Below, piece by piece: positions 19,870-20,831 of a stretch of DNA of 20,831 nt. The notes beneath the pieces are model-generated. The model ran no database searches. It had not been told where the DNA came from and saw only the letters and a list, made by a program, of their open reading frames with translations. Position numbers and translations under genes: made by a program. Source of the stretch: CAYJVP01 sp964373615 (GTDB taxonomy: Bacteria > Patescibacteriota > Patescibacteriia > UBA9934 > GWF2-40-263); assembly GCA_964373615.1 (NCBI GenBank), contig CAYJVP010000008.1, positions 1 through 20,831 of the forward strand, read 5' to 3'. Numbering within the stretch: the stretch's first letter is position 1; the number at the start of each line of letters is the position of its first letter.

Positions 19870-20193
19870 TTATTTCTTGGAAACCGGAGCAGCGGGAGCG
19901 ACAGCCGGAGGTACGGCGGTTTCTTCGGCCTTCTGGAGTTTCCCGCCGTGTCGCACAAATTTCTTCGTCGGCGAAAACTCACCGAGTTTGTGTCCAACCA
20001 TTTCTTCCGCGATACGAACGGGCAGGTGTTCTTTGCCGTTGTGCACACCGATCGTAAATCCGACCATCTCCGGCGTGATGGTGCTCGCCCGCGCCCATGT
20101 TTTCACCACGGTGCGGCTTCCTGCCGTAAGCTTCCGAATCTTCAAAAGAAGCTTCTGATCAACGTAGGGTCCTTTTTTTGCACTGCGAGACAT
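19870..20193 (-). CDS. rpsS: Small ribosomal subunit protein uS19
   Basis: Ribosomal protein S19, 107 residues, in the 30S head, pairing with S13. MSRSAKKGPYVDQKLLLKI and VGHKLGEFSPTKKFVRHGGK are diagnostic. The C-terminus is extended by about 15 residues of Pro, Ala and Val, reminiscent in composition of the rpsE extension. It lies 3 nt after the rplB stop codon. Confidence 0.97.
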   Translation of the reverse strand: MSRSAKKGPYVDQKLLLKIRKLTAGSRTVVKTWARASTITPEMVGFTIGVHNGKEHLPVRIAEEMVGHKLGEFSPTKKFVRHGGKLQKAEETAVPPAVAPAAPVSKK

Positions 20194-20196
20194 AGA

Positions 20197-20831
20197 TTAC
20201 AGGCTACTTCCAACGAATCGCCCCTTCGGACGCCGTTCTACAATCATGGCATCGGATGTTTTATGGCGTCGCGTCTTCACCCCAAGCGCAGGTTTGCCCT
20301 TTGGTGTCTTCGGATGCTTCAACCCGATCGGGTTGCGACCTTCCCCGCCTCCGTGCGGATGATCCACCGGGTTCATTGCCTTTCCACGGACCGTCGGACG
20401 GAAGCCGCGATGACGCGTGCGTCCGGCCTTTCCCCATCGGACAAGGCGGTAATCCGGGTTTGAAACTTGACCAATCGTTGCCATGGCACCGCGGGGGAGC
20501 AAGCGTATCTCGCCTGAAGGCAACCGCAGCGTTGCCTGCGCGCCTTCCACGGCCATGAGTTGAGCCATGGCTCCGGCGCCGTGCACCATCTGTCCGCCCT
20601 TGCCAACTTCGAGTTCAATGCTGTGGACGTTCAGACCAACCGGAATGAATGCGAGCGGCATGCGGTTCCCAACGTTGATTTCCGTGCGAGTCTTTGAAGA
20701 CACCACGTGATCCCCGACCTTCACTCCTTCTGGCGACAGCATGTAACGTTTTTCCCCGTCCGCGTATTGAAGAAGGAGGAGGCGGGCGCCGCGGTTCGGA
20801 TCATATTCGACAGCGACAACCGTCGCAGGCA
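20197..20831 (-). CDS. rplB: Large ribosomal subunit protein uL2 (5' end outside the window)
   Basis: The C-terminal 210 or so residues of ribosomal protein L2, needed for subunit association and peptidyl transfer. The frame runs off the right edge; the first visible part reads VAVEYDPNRGARLLL and QYADGEKRYM, corresponding to about residue 65 onward of a ~275-residue protein. VDHPHGGGEGRNPIG carries the conserved functional histidine, and the end GRFVGSSL is normal. The internal Met at 20742 is not the start. Confidence 0.97.
   Translation of the reverse strand, partial: PATVVAVEYDPNRGARLLLLQYADGEKRYMLSPEGVKVGDHVVSSKTRTEINVGNRMPLAFIPVGLNVHSIELEVGKGGQMVHGAGAMAQLMAVEGAQATLRLPSGEIRLLPRGAMATIGQVSNPDYRLVRWGKAGRTRHRGFRPTVRGKAMNPVDHPHGGGEGRNPIGLKHPKTPKGKPALGVKTRRHKTSDAMIVERRPKGRFVGSSL

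Noticed and set aside
1..20831. tRNA or rRNA genes
   Set aside because: No cloverleaf-like or rRNA-like conserved stretches were noticed in the gaps; all gaps are explained by repeats or short leaders.

Overview
The window looks like part of a bacterial chromosome from the Candidate Phyla Radiation, most likely a Parcubacteria-type lineage. The basis is: (1) the S10-spc ribosomal protein cluster has rpsE followed directly by rplO with no rpmD (uL30), and loss of uL30 is a known CPR trait; (2) the zinc-ribbon rpsN and the short aspartyl-tRNA synthetase; (3) very compact minus-strand gene strings with 1-20 nt gaps; (4) a GxxExxY-type gene of the kind common in CPR genomes. The phylum-level call is inference; no rRNA gene is in view.

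Layout, read in the direction of transcription (minus strand, right to left). Positions 20831-12289 hold rplB(partial)-rpsS-rplV-rpsC-rplP-rpmC-rpsQ-rplN-rplX-rplE-rpsN-rpsH-rplF-rplR-rpsE-rplO-secY. Two gaps in this run are filled by copies of one palindromic repeat: copy B at the S10/spc boundary (rpsQ-rplN) and copy A between rpsN and rpsH, the latter next to a 23-bp tandem array. A likely promoter then leads into adk-map. A GxxExxY gene flanked by ~44-bp inverted repeats fills the space between map and ruvX-recO.

One small GC-rich plus-strand gene of unknown function (8543-8953), with its own ribosome binding site, likely promoter and terminator, interrupts the pattern. Beyond it a tight eight-gene minus-strand string runs from 8286 to 1008: asnS, a membrane-anchored six-cysteine protein, aspS, scpA, scpB, a D,D-carboxypeptidase, a small multidrug-export family membrane protein and a GT4 glycosyltransferase. 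It joins tRNA charging, chromosome condensation and cell-envelope functions. Last is a GNAT-type acetyltransferase gene whose leader has strong nested inverted repeats, including a terminator-like hairpin and a helix that would cover its Shine-Dalgarno sequence. The window begins with what may be the last codons of a convergent plus-strand gene.

The most unusual signals are non-coding. The two ribosomal-operon repeats differ in their central hairpin at nine positions, eight of which form four fully compensated base pairs. The GNAT leader resembles a regulated RNA element. The GxxExxY gene looks like a mobile cassette. No CRISPR array, tRNA, rRNA or transposase gene was seen.
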